A stretch of DNA of 49,330 bases from Myxococcales bacterium (GTDB taxonomy: Bacteria; Myxococcota_A; Polyangia; Polyangiales; Polyangiaceae), in the NCBI GenBank assembly GCA_025351875.1, contig JANXVA010000005.1:1-49330 (forward strand). The letters are read 5' to 3'. This document shows positions 8,467 through 17,786 of this stretch, one piece after another (the stretch's first letter is position 1; each line of letters starts with the position of its first letter). The translations under genes were made by a program, and so were the position numbers. The notes under the pieces are model-generated. The model saw only the letters and a list, made by a program, of their open reading frames with translations, did not search any database and had not been told where the DNA came from.

Positions 8467-9552
8467 TCAGCGCCGTGGGCTGATCGCCTCGTGCCGCAAC
8501 GCGTGGTCGGCGAGCACGAGAGCGGCCATCGCCTCGATGAGGGGGACGGCGCGAGGGAGGACGCACGGATCGTGTCGGCCGCGCCCTTCGATCGTCGTGT
8601 CCTGCCCGTCGCGGGTGACCGTGCGCTGCTCGTGCATCACCGTCGCGGTGGGCTTGAAGGCCGTGCGGAAATAGATGGTCTCGCCGTTGGTGATGCCGCC
8701 TTGCACGCCGCCGCTGCGGTTGGTGTGGGTGCGAACGCGCCCGTCCGACATGTAGAACTCGTCGTTGTGCTCGAGCCCCGTGAGGTCGGTCCCCGCGAAG
8801 CCCGAGCCGATCTCGAACCCCTTGCTCGCGGGGAGGCTCATCATCGCCTTGGCGAGGTCGGCTTCGAGACGATCGAAGACAGGCTCTCCCCACCCTGGTG
8901 GACAACCGCGGATCGCGCACGTGACGACGCCCCCCACCGAGTTGCCGGCCTTGCGCGCCTTCTGCACGATCGCGATCATCGACGCCGCGATCGCGGGATC
9001 GGGACAGCGAATGGGGGTCCGCTCGACCGCGTCGCGAGTGACCGTCTCGACGTCGCAGTCGACCGAGACGCGCTCGACCTTCGAGACCCACGCCACGATC
9101 TCGACGGCGTAGCGCCCCACGAGCAGCTTGCGCGCGATGGCGCCCGCGGCGACGCGACCTGCCGTCTCGCGTGCGCTCGTCCTGCCGCCGCCGCGGTAGT
9201 CGCGATGACCGTACTTCGCGTCGTACGTGTAGTCTGCATGGCTGGGGCGGTACTTCGTCGCCACCTCGCGATAGTCACCGGAGCGCTGGTCCTCGTTCGC
9301 GATCGAGAGGCTGATCGGCGTGCCGAGCGTCCTGCCCTCGAAGACACCGCTCACGATTTGAACCGTGTCGGACTCCTTGCGCTGGGTGACGAGGTTGCTC
9401 TGTCCCGGTGCGCGCCGGTCGAGGTCGGGCTGGATGTCGGCCTCCGAGAGCTCGAGCAGCGGAGGGCAGCCGTCGATGACCGCGCCGATGGCGGGGCCGT
9501 GCGATTCGCCCCACGTCATGACCCGGAAGAGGTGCCCGAAGGTATTGCCCAT
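8467..9552 (-). CDS. aroC: Chorismate synthase
   Basis: 361 residues, full length for the family. The enzyme converts 5-enolpyruvylshikimate-3-phosphate to chorismate with reduced FMN, the last step of the shikimate pathway, in the cytosol. Signatures: N-terminal GNTFGHLFR with GESHG (about residues 16-20), the RAPGQS loop (about 48-53), the long FMN-binding block around [10 protein letters not shown] and [10 protein letters not shown] (about 105-135), and [10 protein letters not shown] near 280. The ATG at 9552 follows the family N-terminus exactly, and TACGCT (9563-9568) lies 10 nt upstream. It appears to be monocistronic. Confidence 0.97.
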   Translation of the reverse strand: MGNTFGHLFRVMTWGESHGPAIGAVIDGCPPLLELSEADIQPDLDRRAPGQSNLVTQRKESDTVQIVSGVFEGRTLGTPISLSIANEDQRSGDYREVATKYRPSHADYTYDAKYGHRDYRGGGRTSARETAGRVAAGAIARKLLVGRYAVEIVAWVSKVERVSVDCDVETVTRDAVERTPIRCPDPAIAASMIAIVQKARKAGNSVGGVVTCAIRGCPPGWGEPVFDRLEADLAKAMMSLPASKGFEIGSGFAGTDLTGLEHNDEFYMSDGRVRTHTNRSGGVQGGITNGETIYFRTAFKPTATVMHEQRTVTRDGQDTTIEGRGRHDPCVLPRAVPLIEAMAALVLADHALRHEAISPRR

Positions 9553-9562
9553 GCGTCCCGTC

Positions 9563-9568
9563 AGCGTA
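9563..9568 (-). promoter_or_regulatory. -10 element of aroC
   Basis: TACGCT on the minus strand ends 10 nt before the aroC ATG, giving a leader of only a few nucleotides. Confidence 0.4.
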
Positions 9569-9746
9569 GCGCGGGCGGGCTACATCGTCGTGCTGGTACC
9601 GACCGGACGAGGTGCCCAGTCTCCTGATCACGCGACCGGCCGTGCCGAACGTCGGGTCGACGGCGCCGGACGGCGTGAACGCGGCGGCGGCGAGGGTGCG
9701 TGACGTGAGCGGCGAGTCGCGCGCATCCCGGTGACAGATAGCACCG

Positions 9747-10178
9747 CTACTGCGGGGTGTCGGTCCACGGCTTGAGCCAGAAACCGCTCAGTTTAGGACC
9801 ATCCATGACGACACGGATCTCGGGAGGTGCGCCCTTCGAGAAGTGCCCCTTGAAGCGGTAGACGCGGAGGGATCTCTGCTTCCAGGTCTCGGCGTAGTCC
9901 ATCGACACGTAGTCGCCGAACACGCCCTTGACGGACTGGCACGTGGCCTTCTGCTTGTCGGGGGAGAGCGCGGCGTTCATCTCGGGGATGGCCTCGTCGC
10001 CGAGCGCCTCGTGCTGCCCGGTCTTGCAGCCTTCGTAGATCTTCGTCGCGATGCGCTCGGCAGTGGCCTTCTGCGTGGCGTCGACATCGGCGTCGGGTAC
10101 CTTTTCGAGCGCGCCGCAGGCGACGCAGAGGGTCAGCGTGAAGACCGCGAGTCGCTTGCGAAAGGCAGGTGTACGCAT
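9747..10178 (-). CDS. Small putative lipoprotein, function unknown
   Basis: 143 residues. A basic start (RKR) and a hydrophobic stretch end at a cysteine-containing region (TLTLCVAC), so it is probably a lipoprotein or a secreted protein. The mature part contains a charged helix, CKTGQHEALGD, a second cysteine (ATCQSVKG), and a strand-rich C-terminus (RVYRFKGHFSK, IRVVMDGPKLSGFWL) that resembles small beta-rich periplasmic domains of the DUF3887 type; the family is uncertain. It is divergent from the membrane protein gene at 10200. The 194 bp between it and aroC hold nothing I recognise. Confidence 0.7.
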   Translation of the reverse strand: MRTPAFRKRLAVFTLTLCVACGALEKVPDADVDATQKATAERIATKIYEGCKTGQHEALGDEAIPEMNAALSPDKQKATCQSVKGVFGDYVSMDYAETWKQRSLRVYRFKGHFSKGAPPEIRVVMDGPKLSGFWLKPWTDTPQ

Positions 10179-10184
10179 GAGCGC

Positions 10185-10190
10185 TATGCT
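10185..10190 (+). promoter_or_regulatory. -10 element of the membrane protein gene
   Basis: TATGCT ends 9 nt before GTG 10200. It lies in the 21 bp gap between two divergent start codons. Confidence 0.45.
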
Positions 10191-10199
10191 TGCTCCACT

Positions 10200-11408
10200 G
10201 TGATCGTCGAAGCGAGAGGATTCGTGCTTCGCCGCAACTGGCTTCCTGTCCTCGGGTGCCTCGCGCTCTTCGTCGCCGGTGTGGTCGCCGCGGGGACGGG
10301 AACCCCGTATGGCTCTCGAGCGCCGCTCGGCTACCTCGCCGCGTGGTTCGGGCTCACGTTCGGTCTGGTCTTTCTCGCGCGGAACGCGTTTCCGCGCGCG
10401 CACGGCTGCAGTCTTCGTGCGACCGAGGCTGGGCTCACGGTCGAGGGCGCCGGGGAAATCCGTAGCGAAGACATCCTCGAGATCAAGGTCGTGCCGCGGC
10501 CGGTGGCGCTCGCGCTCGTCGAGCTCACGCTCCGCGGCCCCGGCCCGAAGAAGCTCACGCTGCGCACGCGCGAGTACGACGCGCGCATGCTGGTCGAGCT
10601 CTTTGGTATGCGACGCACCCGCTTTCGCCTGACGGTTCCCTACTGGAAGCGCTACCTCGGCTCGTTCGTCGCGCTGAACGGGCTGCTCGTCGTCTCGTCG
10701 CTCTTCGGGTCGGGCGGCATCGACACGTTGCTCCTGGCGCTTCCGGGGTGCGTCATCTACGCGGCCCTCATCACCTGGCTCATCGGCTACGTCCGCGGGA
10801 GCCTCGTCATCGGTGCCGACGGCTTCACGACGCGATGGCTCTTTCGCGAGCGTTTCACGGCGTTTCGTGACGTCGCCGCGGTGCGCGCGGAGACACGGAT
10901 CGGAGGCGTGGCGGATACGATGATCGATCTCGCCTCGGGCCGAAAGGTCCGGCTCCGCACAGTCGAAGCGCCGAACAACGAGCAGGAGCGCGGCACAGAG
11001 GGGCGAGCGATGCTGGCGCACGTTCAGGAGGCGTTCACGCGATCGTCACGGCTCGTGGATGCGAGCGTCGACGTCCCCGCGCTGGTGCAGCGAGGAGAAC
11101 GCTCGGCGAGCGAGTGGCTCTCCAGCATCGACGCGCTCGTGCGCGGCGGCGGTTCGCGTTATCGCGTCGCAGCGGTGTCGAGCGAGATGCTCTCCGAGGT
11201 CGTGACCGACCCGAGGGCGGCCGTCGAGTCGCGGGTCGGCGCCGCGGCGGCGCTCATTCGAATGGGCGACGATTCGTGGCGGGCACGCCTGCGCGTCGCC
11301 GCCGAGGCAAGCGCGGAGTCGGACCTCCGAGACACGCTGCTCGCGCTCTCCGACGCGCGTGACGACGAGACAGCGGAGAAGGCGCTCGGGCTGCTGAAGC
11401 GACGCTGA
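10200..11408 (+). CDS. Membrane protein with four hydrophobic segments and HEAT-like tail, unknown function
   Basis: 402 residues from GTG 10200. There are two hydrophobic hairpins: about residues 13-32 with 42-58, and about 150-166 with 175-195. Each is followed by a strand-rich block of the type seen in bacterial PH-like domains (TVEGAGEIRSEDILEIKVV; VIGADGFTTRWLF). The last 100 residues are Ala-rich helices (SRVGAAAALIRMG, DLRDTLLALSDA) that resemble HEAT repeats. I read it as two membrane-anchored PH-like modules plus a helical tail, which is inference from pattern only. It is followed 61 nt later by hrpA on the same strand, which has its own -10 element. Confidence 0.75.
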   Translation: MIVEARGFVLRRNWLPVLGCLALFVAGVVAAGTGTPYGSRAPLGYLAAWFGLTFGLVFLARNAFPRAHGCSLRATEAGLTVEGAGEIRSEDILEIKVVPRPVALALVELTLRGPGPKKLTLRTREYDARMLVELFGMRRTRFRLTVPYWKRYLGSFVALNGLLVVSSLFGSGGIDTLLLALPGCVIYAALITWLIGYVRGSLVIGADGFTTRWLFRERFTAFRDVAAVRAETRIGGVADTMIDLASGRKVRLRTVEAPNNEQERGTEGRAMLAHVQEAFTRSSRLVDASVDVPALVQRGERSASEWLSSIDALVRGGGSRYRVAAVSSEMLSEVVTDPRAAVESRVGAAAALIRMGDDSWRARLRVAAEASAESDLRDTLLALSDARDDETAEKALGLLKRR

Positions 11409-11454
11409 ACGACGGCGCGCGAGCGTCGGGCTCCCGGCGCGGGGCTCCCAATGC

Positions 11455-11460
11455 TATCTC
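11455..11460 (+). promoter_or_regulatory. -10 element of hrpA
   Basis: TATCTC, within GCTATCTC, ends 9 nt before the hrpA ATG. No Shine-Dalgarno is present. Confidence 0.4.
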
Positions 11461-11469
11461 GCTGGGCCC

Positions 11470-14400
11470 ATGCCCGGCGACGCCGACCCGCCCGCGAGCG
11501 CGCACGAGCGCGAGACCTCGGCGGTGACCTTTCCCCCCGAGCTGCCCATCTCGTCGCGCGTCGCTGACATCGCGACGGCGATCGACGGGCACCAGGTGGT
11601 CATCGTCGCGGGCGCGACCGGCTCCGGCAAGACGACGCAGCTGCCGAAGATCGCCCTCGCGATGGGACGCGGGCTCGAGAAGATCATCGGCGTCACGCAG
11701 CCCCGGCGCATCGCGGCGACGAGCGTCGCCGCGCGCGTCGCGAGCGAGCTCGGCACGCCGCTCGGGAGCGACGTCGGCTATCAGGTCCGCTTCGACGACC
11801 GCACGTCGCCCGCGACGTACGTGAAGTTCATGACGGACGGCATCCTGCTCGCCGAGATCCAGGGCGACCGGCTGCTGCGCCGTTACGACACGCTCATCAT
11901 CGACGAGGCGCACGAGCGGAGCCTCACCATCGATTTCTTGCTCGGTTGGTTGAAGCGCATCCTCCCGGAGCGGCCCGACCTCAAGGTGATCGTCAGCTCC
12001 GCGACGATCGAGACCGAGCGCTTCTCGGAGTTCTTCGGGGGCGCACCCGTCGTCCAGGTCGAGGGCCGCACGTTCCCGGTCGACGTGCTCTACGAGCCGC
12101 CCGCCGACGACGTCGACGGTCCCGAGGCGGTCGCCGACGCCGTCGCGAACGTGACCTCGCTCGATCCGCGCGGAGACATCCTCGTGTTCTTGCCCGGCGA
12201 GCGCGAGATCCGCGAGACGGAGCAGGAGCTGCTCTCGCGCAACCTCCGCCACACGGTCATCCAGCCCCTCTATGCGCGCCTCTCGGCCGGAGATCAGGCG
12301 AAGGTGTTCACGAGCATCCCGCAGCGTCGCGTCATCCTCGCCACCAACGTCGCCGAGACGTCGATCACGATCCCGGGCATCGTCTACGTCGTCGATGCGG
12401 GCGTCGCGCGACTCTCCCGGTACGACCCACGCTCGGGGACCACACGCCTCCAGATCGAGGGGATCTCCCAGGCGAGCGCCGAGCAGCGGAAGGGTCGCTG
12501 CGGGCGCGTGCGCGACGGTATTTGCGTGCGCCTCTACGACGAGGCGAGCTTCGCAGCGCGCCCTGCGTTCACGGATCCCGAGATCAAGCGGACAGGGCTC
12601 GCGGGCGTCATCCTGCGAATGAAGTCGCTCGGCCTCGGTGACGTCGAGGAGTTTCCGTTCCTCGACCCGCCGCAGTCGAAGGCGATCGCCGAGGGCTATC
12701 GTGTCCTCGAGGAGCTCGGCGCGCTCGGTGAGGACCGCGAGCTCACGGCGCTCGGGCGTCGCCTCGCGCGGTTCCCGGTCGACCCGCGTATCGGGCGCAT
12801 GATCCTCGCCGGAGCCGAGCTCGGCTGCCTGCGCCAGGTGCTCGTCGTTGCCGCCGCGCTCAACGTCCAGGATCCCCGTGAGCGGCCGCGCGAGCAGCAG
12901 CAGAAGGCCGACGATCTCCACCGGCGCTTCCGCGACGAGCGCTCCGACTTCATCGGCATCCTCCGGCTGTGGGAGTTCGCCAAGGAGGCCGAGCGCAAGG
13001 GAACGGGCAACCTTCGGCGGACCTGCAAGGAGAGCTTCCTCTCCTTCATGCGCGTCCGCGAGTGGGGCGAGGTCCATCGCCAGCTCGAGGAGATCGTTCG
13101 CGAGCTCAAGCTCGAGACCACGGCGGGGAAGGGGGGTGACGACGTGCTCCACCGCGCGCTCCTCACCGGTCTCCTCTCGAAGATCGGGACGTGGCGTCCC
13201 GAGCCTCGCATCTACGTCGGGGCGAAGCAGACCAAGTTCGCGATTCACCCGTCGTCGGCGCTCGCGCGCAAGCCGCCGGCGTGGCTCATGGCGTTCGAGC
13301 TCGTCGAGACGACGCAGCTGTTCGCGCGCACCGCCGCGAAGATCGAGCCCGAGTGGCTGATCGAGGCGGCGCCCCATCTCCTGAAGCACAGCTACTCCGA
13401 GCCTCACTGGTCGGAGACGTCGGCGCGCGCTTCGATCAAGGAGCACACGACCCTGTTCGGGCTGTCGATCTCGCGCGACAAGAGCGTTGATTACGCCACC
13501 GTCTCTCCGGAGCTCGCGCGGCTCATGTTCCTCGATCACGCGCTCGTGCGCGGCGAGTACAAGACGCGCGGGTCGTTTCACCAGAGGAACCGCGCGCTCC
13601 TCGAGGAGGTGGCACGCCTTCGTGACAAGGCGCGCCGCAGCGACATGCTCGCGGACGACGACGCGCTGCTGGCGTTCTTCGACAAGCGCGTCCCGGCCGA
13701 GGTGGTCAATGGCAAGACCTTCGAGGAGTGGCGCGAGAAGGCCGATCCAGCCGCGCTGCTCCTCTCCCTGGACGACGTGCTCACCGGAGAGCGTCGCCTC
13801 GTCGCCGCCGACTTCCCGGATTCGATTCAGTTGCATGGTGCAACCATTCCGGTGACGTATCGCTTCGACCCCTCGGCCGAGGACGACGGGATCACGCTCA
13901 CGGTGCCGCTCGTGCTCTTGCCGCAGCTCGACCCGGGCGAGCTCGACTGGACGATTCCCGGTTGGCACGCGGAGAAGATCGCGGCGCTACTCTACGAGCT
14001 GCCGCGCGCGCTGCGCCGCGAGCTCGGCGACGGCGAGATCCCCGAGCTTGCGCGGACGCTCGCGCGAGCGCTCACCCCGTTCCAGGGGCCGATGATTCCG
14101 GCGCTGGCGCGCGCGGTGACCGAGCTGACCGGCGTGCGCGTGGACGACACCTCGTTCCGTCCCGATGCAGTGGCGGCCTACCTGAGGCTCACGTGCCGGC
14201 TCGTCGACGAGAGCGGCAAGGTCGTCGCGCAGAGCCGTGAGACGGGTGATCTCCTGAGTCAGCATGGCGCGCGCGCGCGGGCGGCGTGGAAGAGCACGGC
14301 GCCGACGCCGGCGTGGGAGAAGAAGGGGCTCACGAGCTGGGACTTCGGCGAGCTGCCGGCATTCGTCGTGAGGCCGGTGTCGGGCACCGAGGTTCGCAGC

Positions 14401-15180
14401 TACCCGGCGCTCGTCGATCGAGGGACGTCCGTCGATCTCGTCCTCGTGGAGTCGTCCGCGGCGGCGGAGATCGCGCTCCGGGCGGGCGTACGGCGCCTCT
14501 TGATGCTCGCGGCGCGCTCGGCGATCTCGGCGGTCGCCCCGCGCATCCCGCCGGCATTCGCGCGGCCGAACGGCACTCCGCTCACGCGCGCGGAGACCGA
14601 TGCGTTCCGCGCGAGGGTGCTCGCGCGGATCGTGGACGCTGCGTTCGGGCTGACGGTGGATGTTCCGCTGCCGCGCACCAAGCCCGCGTTCGACCAGCTC
14701 GTGAATGCGGGTACGCCGCGGGTGGCTACGGCTTTTCGGCTCTTTGCGGAGGCGATCGCGCCGGTCGCGAAGGAGCTCGACGGCCTTCTCGCGGCGCTGC
14801 GGACCGCGTCGAAGCATCCGAGCGGGCGCGCGACGCTGGTCGACATCCAGGCGCAGCTGGAGCACCTGTTCCCGGCAGAGCTGATGGAGCGGGTGCCACT
14901 CCATCAGCTCGAACACTTTCCGCGCTACCTACGCGCGGCGAAGGCCCGGCTCGGGCGTGCGGTCAGCGACCCGCGGAAGGACATGGACAAGCTCGCGCCC
15001 TTCACGACGCTCTGGAGCACGTTTCTCGCACGGCGCACCACCGCGCGCGATCAGGGCGCGGCCGCTGAGCTGCGATGGGCGTTCGAAGAGCTACGCGTCG
15101 CGATCTTCGCGCCCGAGCTGAAGACCGCGGGCAGCGTCTCGCTCCCGAAGATCGCGGCCGCGCTCTCGGCGTTGCGCTGA
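11470..15180 (+). CDS. hrpA: ATP-dependent DEAH-box RNA helicase HrpA
   Basis: 1236 residues, close to the usual 1250-1300. It unwinds RNA with ATP; in E. coli HrpA acts on colliding ribosomes and mRNA processing. Motifs in order: Walker A GATGSGKTT (48-56), DEAH (about 143-146), SAT (about 177), the NVAETSITIPG block and QRKGRCGR motif VI (near 340), a helicase-associated/OB-fold region, and the long C-terminal DUF3418 region that separates HrpA from HrpB. It is convergent with the hemerythrin gene; only 3 nt separate the stop codons, so no terminator can fit between them. Confidence 0.96.
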   Translation: MPGDADPPASAHERETSAVTFPPELPISSRVADIATAIDGHQVVIVAGATGSGKTTQLPKIALAMGRGLEKIIGVTQPRRIAATSVAARVASELGTPLGSDVGYQVRFDDRTSPATYVKFMTDGILLAEIQGDRLLRRYDTLIIDEAHERSLTIDFLLGWLKRILPERPDLKVIVSSATIETERFSEFFGGAPVVQVEGRTFPVDVLYEPPADDVDGPEAVADAVANVTSLDPRGDILVFLPGEREIRETEQELLSRNLRHTVIQPLYARLSAGDQAKVFTSIPQRRVILATNVAETSITIPGIVYVVDAGVARLSRYDPRSGTTRLQIEGISQASAEQRKGRCGRVRDGICVRLYDEASFAARPAFTDPEIKRTGLAGVILRMKSLGLGDVEEFPFLDPPQSKAIAEGYRVLEELGALGEDRELTALGRRLARFPVDPRIGRMILAGAELGCLRQVLVVAAALNVQDPRERPREQQQKADDLHRRFRDERSDFIGILRLWEFAKEAERKGTGNLRRTCKESFLSFMRVREWGEVHRQLEEIVRELKLETTAGKGGDDVLHRALLTGLLSKIGTWRPEPRIYVGAKQTKFAIHPSSALARKPPAWLMAFELVETTQLFARTAAKIEPEWLIEAAPHLLKHSYSEPHWSETSARASIKEHTTLFGLSISRDKSVDYATVSPELARLMFLDHALVRGEYKTRGSFHQRNRALLEEVARLRDKARRSDMLADDDALLAFFDKRVPAEVVNGKTFEEWREKADPAALLLSLDDVLTGERRLVAADFPDSIQLHGATIPVTYRFDPSAEDDGITLTVPLVLLPQLDPGELDWTIPGWHAEKIAALLYELPRALRRELGDGEIPELARTLARALTPFQGPMIPALARAVTELTGVRVDDTSFRPDAVAAYLRLTCRLVDESGKVVAQSRETGDLLSQHGARARAAWKSTAPTPAWEKKGLTSWDFGELPAFVVRPVSGTEVRSYPALVDRGTSVDLVLVESSAAAEIALRAGVRRLLMLAARSAISAVAPRIPPAFARPNGTPLTRAETDAFRARVLARIVDAAFGLTVDVPLPRTKPAFDQLVNAGTPRVATAFRLFAEAIAPVAKELDGLLAALRTASKHPSGRATLVDIQAQLEHLFPAELMERVPLHQLEHFPRYLRAAKARLGRAVSDPRKDMDKLAPFTTLWSTFLARRTTARDQGAAAELRWAFEELRVAIFAPELKTAGSVSLPKIAAALSALR

Positions 15181-15183
15181 GCC

Positions 15184-15975
15184 TCAGCTCGCCTGTGCGC
15201 CGCGCTTACGTGGCGCGCCGCTCGGCTTCTTCGCGGTGGGGCGCACGGGCGCTTGCGGCAGATCGTCGAAGGTCGCGAGGACGGCTTCGTAGCCACGCTT
15301 GACGTCGGCGTCGAAGAGCGTCTTCATCTTGGCGCCGAGGGTGCGCAGCTGATCGTTCGACATGGCCTTTCTCACCTTGGGGAAGAGGTCGTCCTCCTCT
15401 TCCTTGTGGTGGTTGACCATGAGCTCCTGGAGCGCCTTCACACGAGCCTTCAGGGACTCGTCGGTCGACCGAGTGGACAGCAAACGCTTGAGCGCGAAGC
15501 GGCCCATGGCGTGCTCCTCGAGCCCCTCGAGGATGACGTCGCTGTCGAGCTTGCGGACCGCGGGATAGAACAGCTCCTCCTCGATCGCGATGTGCGCCAC
15601 GAGGTTGTCGGCGACCTGACGGAGGAGTGAAGCGGTGCTGCCGTTCGCGGACTCCACCCCATCGAGGAGCTTCTCGACCTTCCGGTGATGAGAGATGAGG
15701 AGGTCGGTAGCGCGCGGTGCAGCTTCCGTGTCCGGGTGGGAGGTGACCGCGGACGCGAGGTCGCGGATCCGGTCCTCGGTCCCACGAGCCACGCTCGCTG
15801 CGAACGACGCCGTGGAGGCGAGCGCCGCGCCGACCTTCTCGAAGGTCGTCTTCGTCGCCTTCGTCGCCTTCGTCTGGCGCGTGGCCGAGACGCTCTTCGC
15901 GTTCGCCTTGGGCTTCGCGTTCGCCTTGGGCTTGGTGGCGGTCGTCTTCTTCGTCGGCATCTTGCTCGTTTTCAT
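15184..15975 (-). CDS. Hemerythrin HHE protein with Lys/Ala-rich histone-like N-terminus
   Basis: 263 residues from ATG 15975, with AAGGA about 8 nt upstream. Residues 1-40 are a low-complexity Lys/Ala/Thr tail with two copies of KPKANA, like histone-H1-type tails of some bacterial proteins. Residues 100-230 form a hemerythrin domain with HHRK, HIAIEEELFYP, EEHAMGRFALKRLL and NHHKEEEDDLFP, which supply the di-iron His/Glu ligands. Such domains bind or sense O2, NO or peroxide, or store iron. The C-terminus is again Lys/Pro/Arg-rich. A sigma-54-like element lies 38 nt upstream of the start. The basic tails suggest nucleic acid association, which is inference. Confidence 0.88.
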   Translation of the reverse strand: MKTSKMPTKKTTATKPKANAKPKANAKSVSATRQTKATKATKTTFEKVGAALASTASFAASVARGTEDRIRDLASAVTSHPDTEAAPRATDLLISHHRKVEKLLDGVESANGSTASLLRQVADNLVAHIAIEEELFYPAVRKLDSDVILEGLEEHAMGRFALKRLLSTRSTDESLKARVKALQELMVNHHKEEEDDLFPKVRKAMSNDQLRTLGAKMKTLFDADVKRGYEAVLATFDDLPQAPVRPTAKKPSGAPRKRGAQAS

Positions 15976-16024
15976 CGCGCGGTCCTTTTCAACTTCGTCC
16001 GTCCTGCGGAACCGCGCGTCAGTC

Positions 16025-16039
16025 GCAAGTCTTGCGCCA
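16025..16039 (-). promoter_or_regulatory. Sigma-54-like promoter of the hemerythrin gene
   Basis: TGGCGC-N5-TTGC on the minus strand, with exactly 10 nt between GG and GC. The predicted start near 16013 leaves a 38 nt leader that contains the Shine-Dalgarno. Confidence 0.5.
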
Positions 16040-16158
16040 GTGGGCCGTGGGCTTTCAACCCGTGAATTTCGTTGATTGCCGGTGATTCCTCGACCGGAAT
16101 GCCACAGGCGTGTGCTCCGGCGCCACGGCTGTCTCGGGCCCACCCGCGCTCATGCCGA

Positions 16159-16189
16159 GGCGGAGCGCGCGAACACCGCGCGCTCCGCC
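16159..16189 (-). terminator. GC-rich hairpin ending the stress operon
   Basis: A perfect 13 bp inverted repeat (GGCGGAGCGCGCG and its complement) with a 5 nt loop begins 8 nt after the stop of the hemerythrin gene at 16197. No U-tract follows, so it may be an RNA-stability hairpin rather than a true intrinsic terminator. Confidence 0.55.
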
Positions 16190-16196
16190 GTCCGAG

Positions 16197-16691
16197 CTAT
16201 GTCGAGGGGGTGGCTGGGGCGGAGGCCGACGTGACCGCAGCGCCGCCTCGGCCCACCGCGTTCTCGTAGCCCTCCTTCACGGTCTTCTCGAAGAGCGTCT
16301 TCATCTCGGCGCAGAGCGCCTCGGACCGGTCGCCGAGCGCCTTCTCGGCACGCGGAAACATGTCCTCCTCTTCCTCCTCGACGTGGTGCTCGATGATCTC
16401 TTTCAGCGTCTTCACCTTCGCCTTGAAAGTTCGATCCGAAGGGTCCGTTTGCATGAGCCGCTTCAGCGCAAAGCGCGCCACTGCGTGCTCCTCGTAGCCC
16501 TCGAGCACGAGGTTCTCCTTCACTGCCAGAACGGCTGGGTAGAAGAGCTCCTGCTCGATGACCATGTGCGCGGCGAGGCTGTTGCCGAGCTTGTCGAGGA
16601 GCGCCTTGCTGTGGCCGTTCCCTTTCTCGAGACCCTTGAAGATCGCACTCACCTCGTCGTGCTGCCGCTTGAGCAGTTCTGTCGCTTTCAT
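16197..16691 (-). CDS. Hemerythrin HHE domain protein
   Basis: 164 residues. A four-helix hemerythrin domain covers residues 1-130: KRQHDEVSAIF, AHMVIEQELFYPAV, EEHAVARFALKRLM and EHHVEEEEEDMFPRAE carry the His/Glu residues for a di-iron site. The C-terminus is a short Ala/Ser/Thr-rich tail. It shares the same domain plan with the neighbour at 15184 but lacks the Lys-rich extensions, so the pair look like paralogues. It starts 33 nt behind the DUF3618 gene with AAGGAC as Shine-Dalgarno and is probably the last gene of the operon that begins at 18690. The role is probably O2/NO/peroxide sensing or iron handling under stress. Confidence 0.92.
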   Translation of the reverse strand: MKATELLKRQHDEVSAIFKGLEKGNGHSKALLDKLGNSLAAHMVIEQELFYPAVLAVKENLVLEGYEEHAVARFALKRLMQTDPSDRTFKAKVKTLKEIIEHHVEEEEEDMFPRAEKALGDRSEALCAEMKTLFEKTVKEGYENAVGRGGAAVTSASAPATPST

Positions 16692-16724
16692 CGTTCTTTG
16701 TCCTTGCTTCGAATGAGGGGTCGA

Positions 16725-17786
16725 TCAGACGGAGGGCGAGCTCGCGGGGCCGCTGCGCCCGTTGCTGTAGCCCCGGCTCGTCGGAGGGCCGTCCTTCTTC
16801 CCATCATCCTTGTCTGCCCCCGACGTGAGCTGACCGACCGCGGTTTCTGCCTTGTGCAGGGCCTCACCCGCCACGCCTTCGGCCTCCTTCATCAAGCGCT
16901 CCTTCGCAGCGCCCATCCACTGGTCCTCCGTCTCGGTGTGCGGCAGCGAAAGCGCGATCGCCGCGCCGACCGCGACGGCGACCGCACCGAGGGCGAGGGG
17001 GTTCGCGCGGAGCTGGCTCTCGATCCCGCGCTCTGCACGGATCACCTGACGGCCAGCACCGCGAAGCACGCGCTCGCCTCGAGCACGCGCGTCGTCGGCG
17101 AGCTGCGCCGCCGTATCGCGAGCACCGCCTGCCACCTCCGCGACGCGGTGGCCCGCGTCGTGGGCGAAGTGGCTCACCGAGTCTCCGACGTCGTGTGCGG
17201 CGCCCTTGAGACGACGCATCGGTCGCGCCGTCGACACCGAAGCGGTGTTGCTGCGGGCGCTGAAGATCAACCAGCCCAGCCCGACGCCGATGAGCGCGGC
17301 GGGGACCGGGTTCGCCTTGATCGTATCCATGACCGAGGTCCCGGCATCGGTGACCGACTCGCGTGCATCGTGAACCATGTGCTCTACCCTTCCAACGGTT
17401 GCTTCGCGGACCGCGATCCGCGCGTGGCTGATTTCATCCGAGACCATGTTGCGTGCGCCGGTGAGCTCACGACCGATGTCGTCTTTGAGCTGCACCTTCG
17501 CCTCCTTGTAGCCGTCGGCGAGCTGCTCTTTCGCCTCCTTGTAGCCGTCGGCGATCGAGCCCTTCAGCTCGGCGACCTTGCCTTCGAGGTTGTCGATGAC
17601 ACCGGAGGTGACGCTGTTGAGCTGCTCCTTGATGCGAGACGGGCTCAGGCGTTCCTCGATCTCGTTCACCGTGCGAGACATGTCGTCTCGCGTGCGCTCG
17701 ATGTCGACGCGGAGCGCCGCGGTGCCGTCGTTGAACCCGGGCGTCGTCTTCGGCGCCGTCATCGACTCATCTGCTCGCTTAACCAT
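16725..17786 (-). CDS. DUF3618 membrane-associated stress protein
   Basis: 353 residues. Residues 28-55 (VDIERTRDDMSRTVNEIEERLSP) match the DUF3618 pattern. A long amphipathic helix follows with a tandem repeat ADGYKEAKEQL / ADGYKEAKVQL (about 82-103). There are two short hydrophobic segments, PAALIGVGLGWLIF (about 170-183) and LALGAVAVAVGAAIALSL (about 268-285), and a disordered Gly/Ser/Asp tail. ATG 17786 is chosen for its GAGGAG Shine-Dalgarno although it overlaps the upstream gene by 28 nt; ATG 17762 overlaps that stop as ATGA and is the alternative. The order YqjD-like, holin-like, DUF3618 is a conserved envelope-stress cassette in proteobacteria. Confidence 0.82.
   Translation of the reverse strand: MVKRADESMTAPKTTPGFNDGTAALRVDIERTRDDMSRTVNEIEERLSPSRIKEQLNSVTSGVIDNLEGKVAELKGSIADGYKEAKEQLADGYKEAKVQLKDDIGRELTGARNMVSDEISHARIAVREATVGRVEHMVHDARESVTDAGTSVMDTIKANPVPAALIGVGLGWLIFSARSNTASVSTARPMRRLKGAAHDVGDSVSHFAHDAGHRVAEVAGGARDTAAQLADDARARGERVLRGAGRQVIRAERGIESQLRANPLALGAVAVAVGAAIALSLPHTETEDQWMGAAKERLMKEAEGVAGEALHKAETAVGQLTSGADKDDGKKDGPPTSRGYSNGRSGPASSPSV
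17497..17565 (-). repeat. Tandem 33-bp coding repeat in the DUF3618 gene
   Basis: Two adjacent near-identical 33-bp units encode the doubled ADGYKEAK-x-QL segment, a recent in-frame duplication in a coiled-coil-like region. Confidence 0.6.

Noticed and set aside
10178-10190. Palindromic bidirectional -10 (AGCGCTATGCT) serving both divergent genes
   Set aside because: On the minus strand the hexamer TAGCGC ends only 2 nt before ATG 10178, too close for a -10; only the plus-strand use is supported.
11254-13968. Open minus-strand frame of 904 codons opposite hrpA
   Set aside because: Composition typical of antisense shadows (Arg/Glu/Asp/Leu-rich) with no motif; hrpA on the plus strand explains the region.
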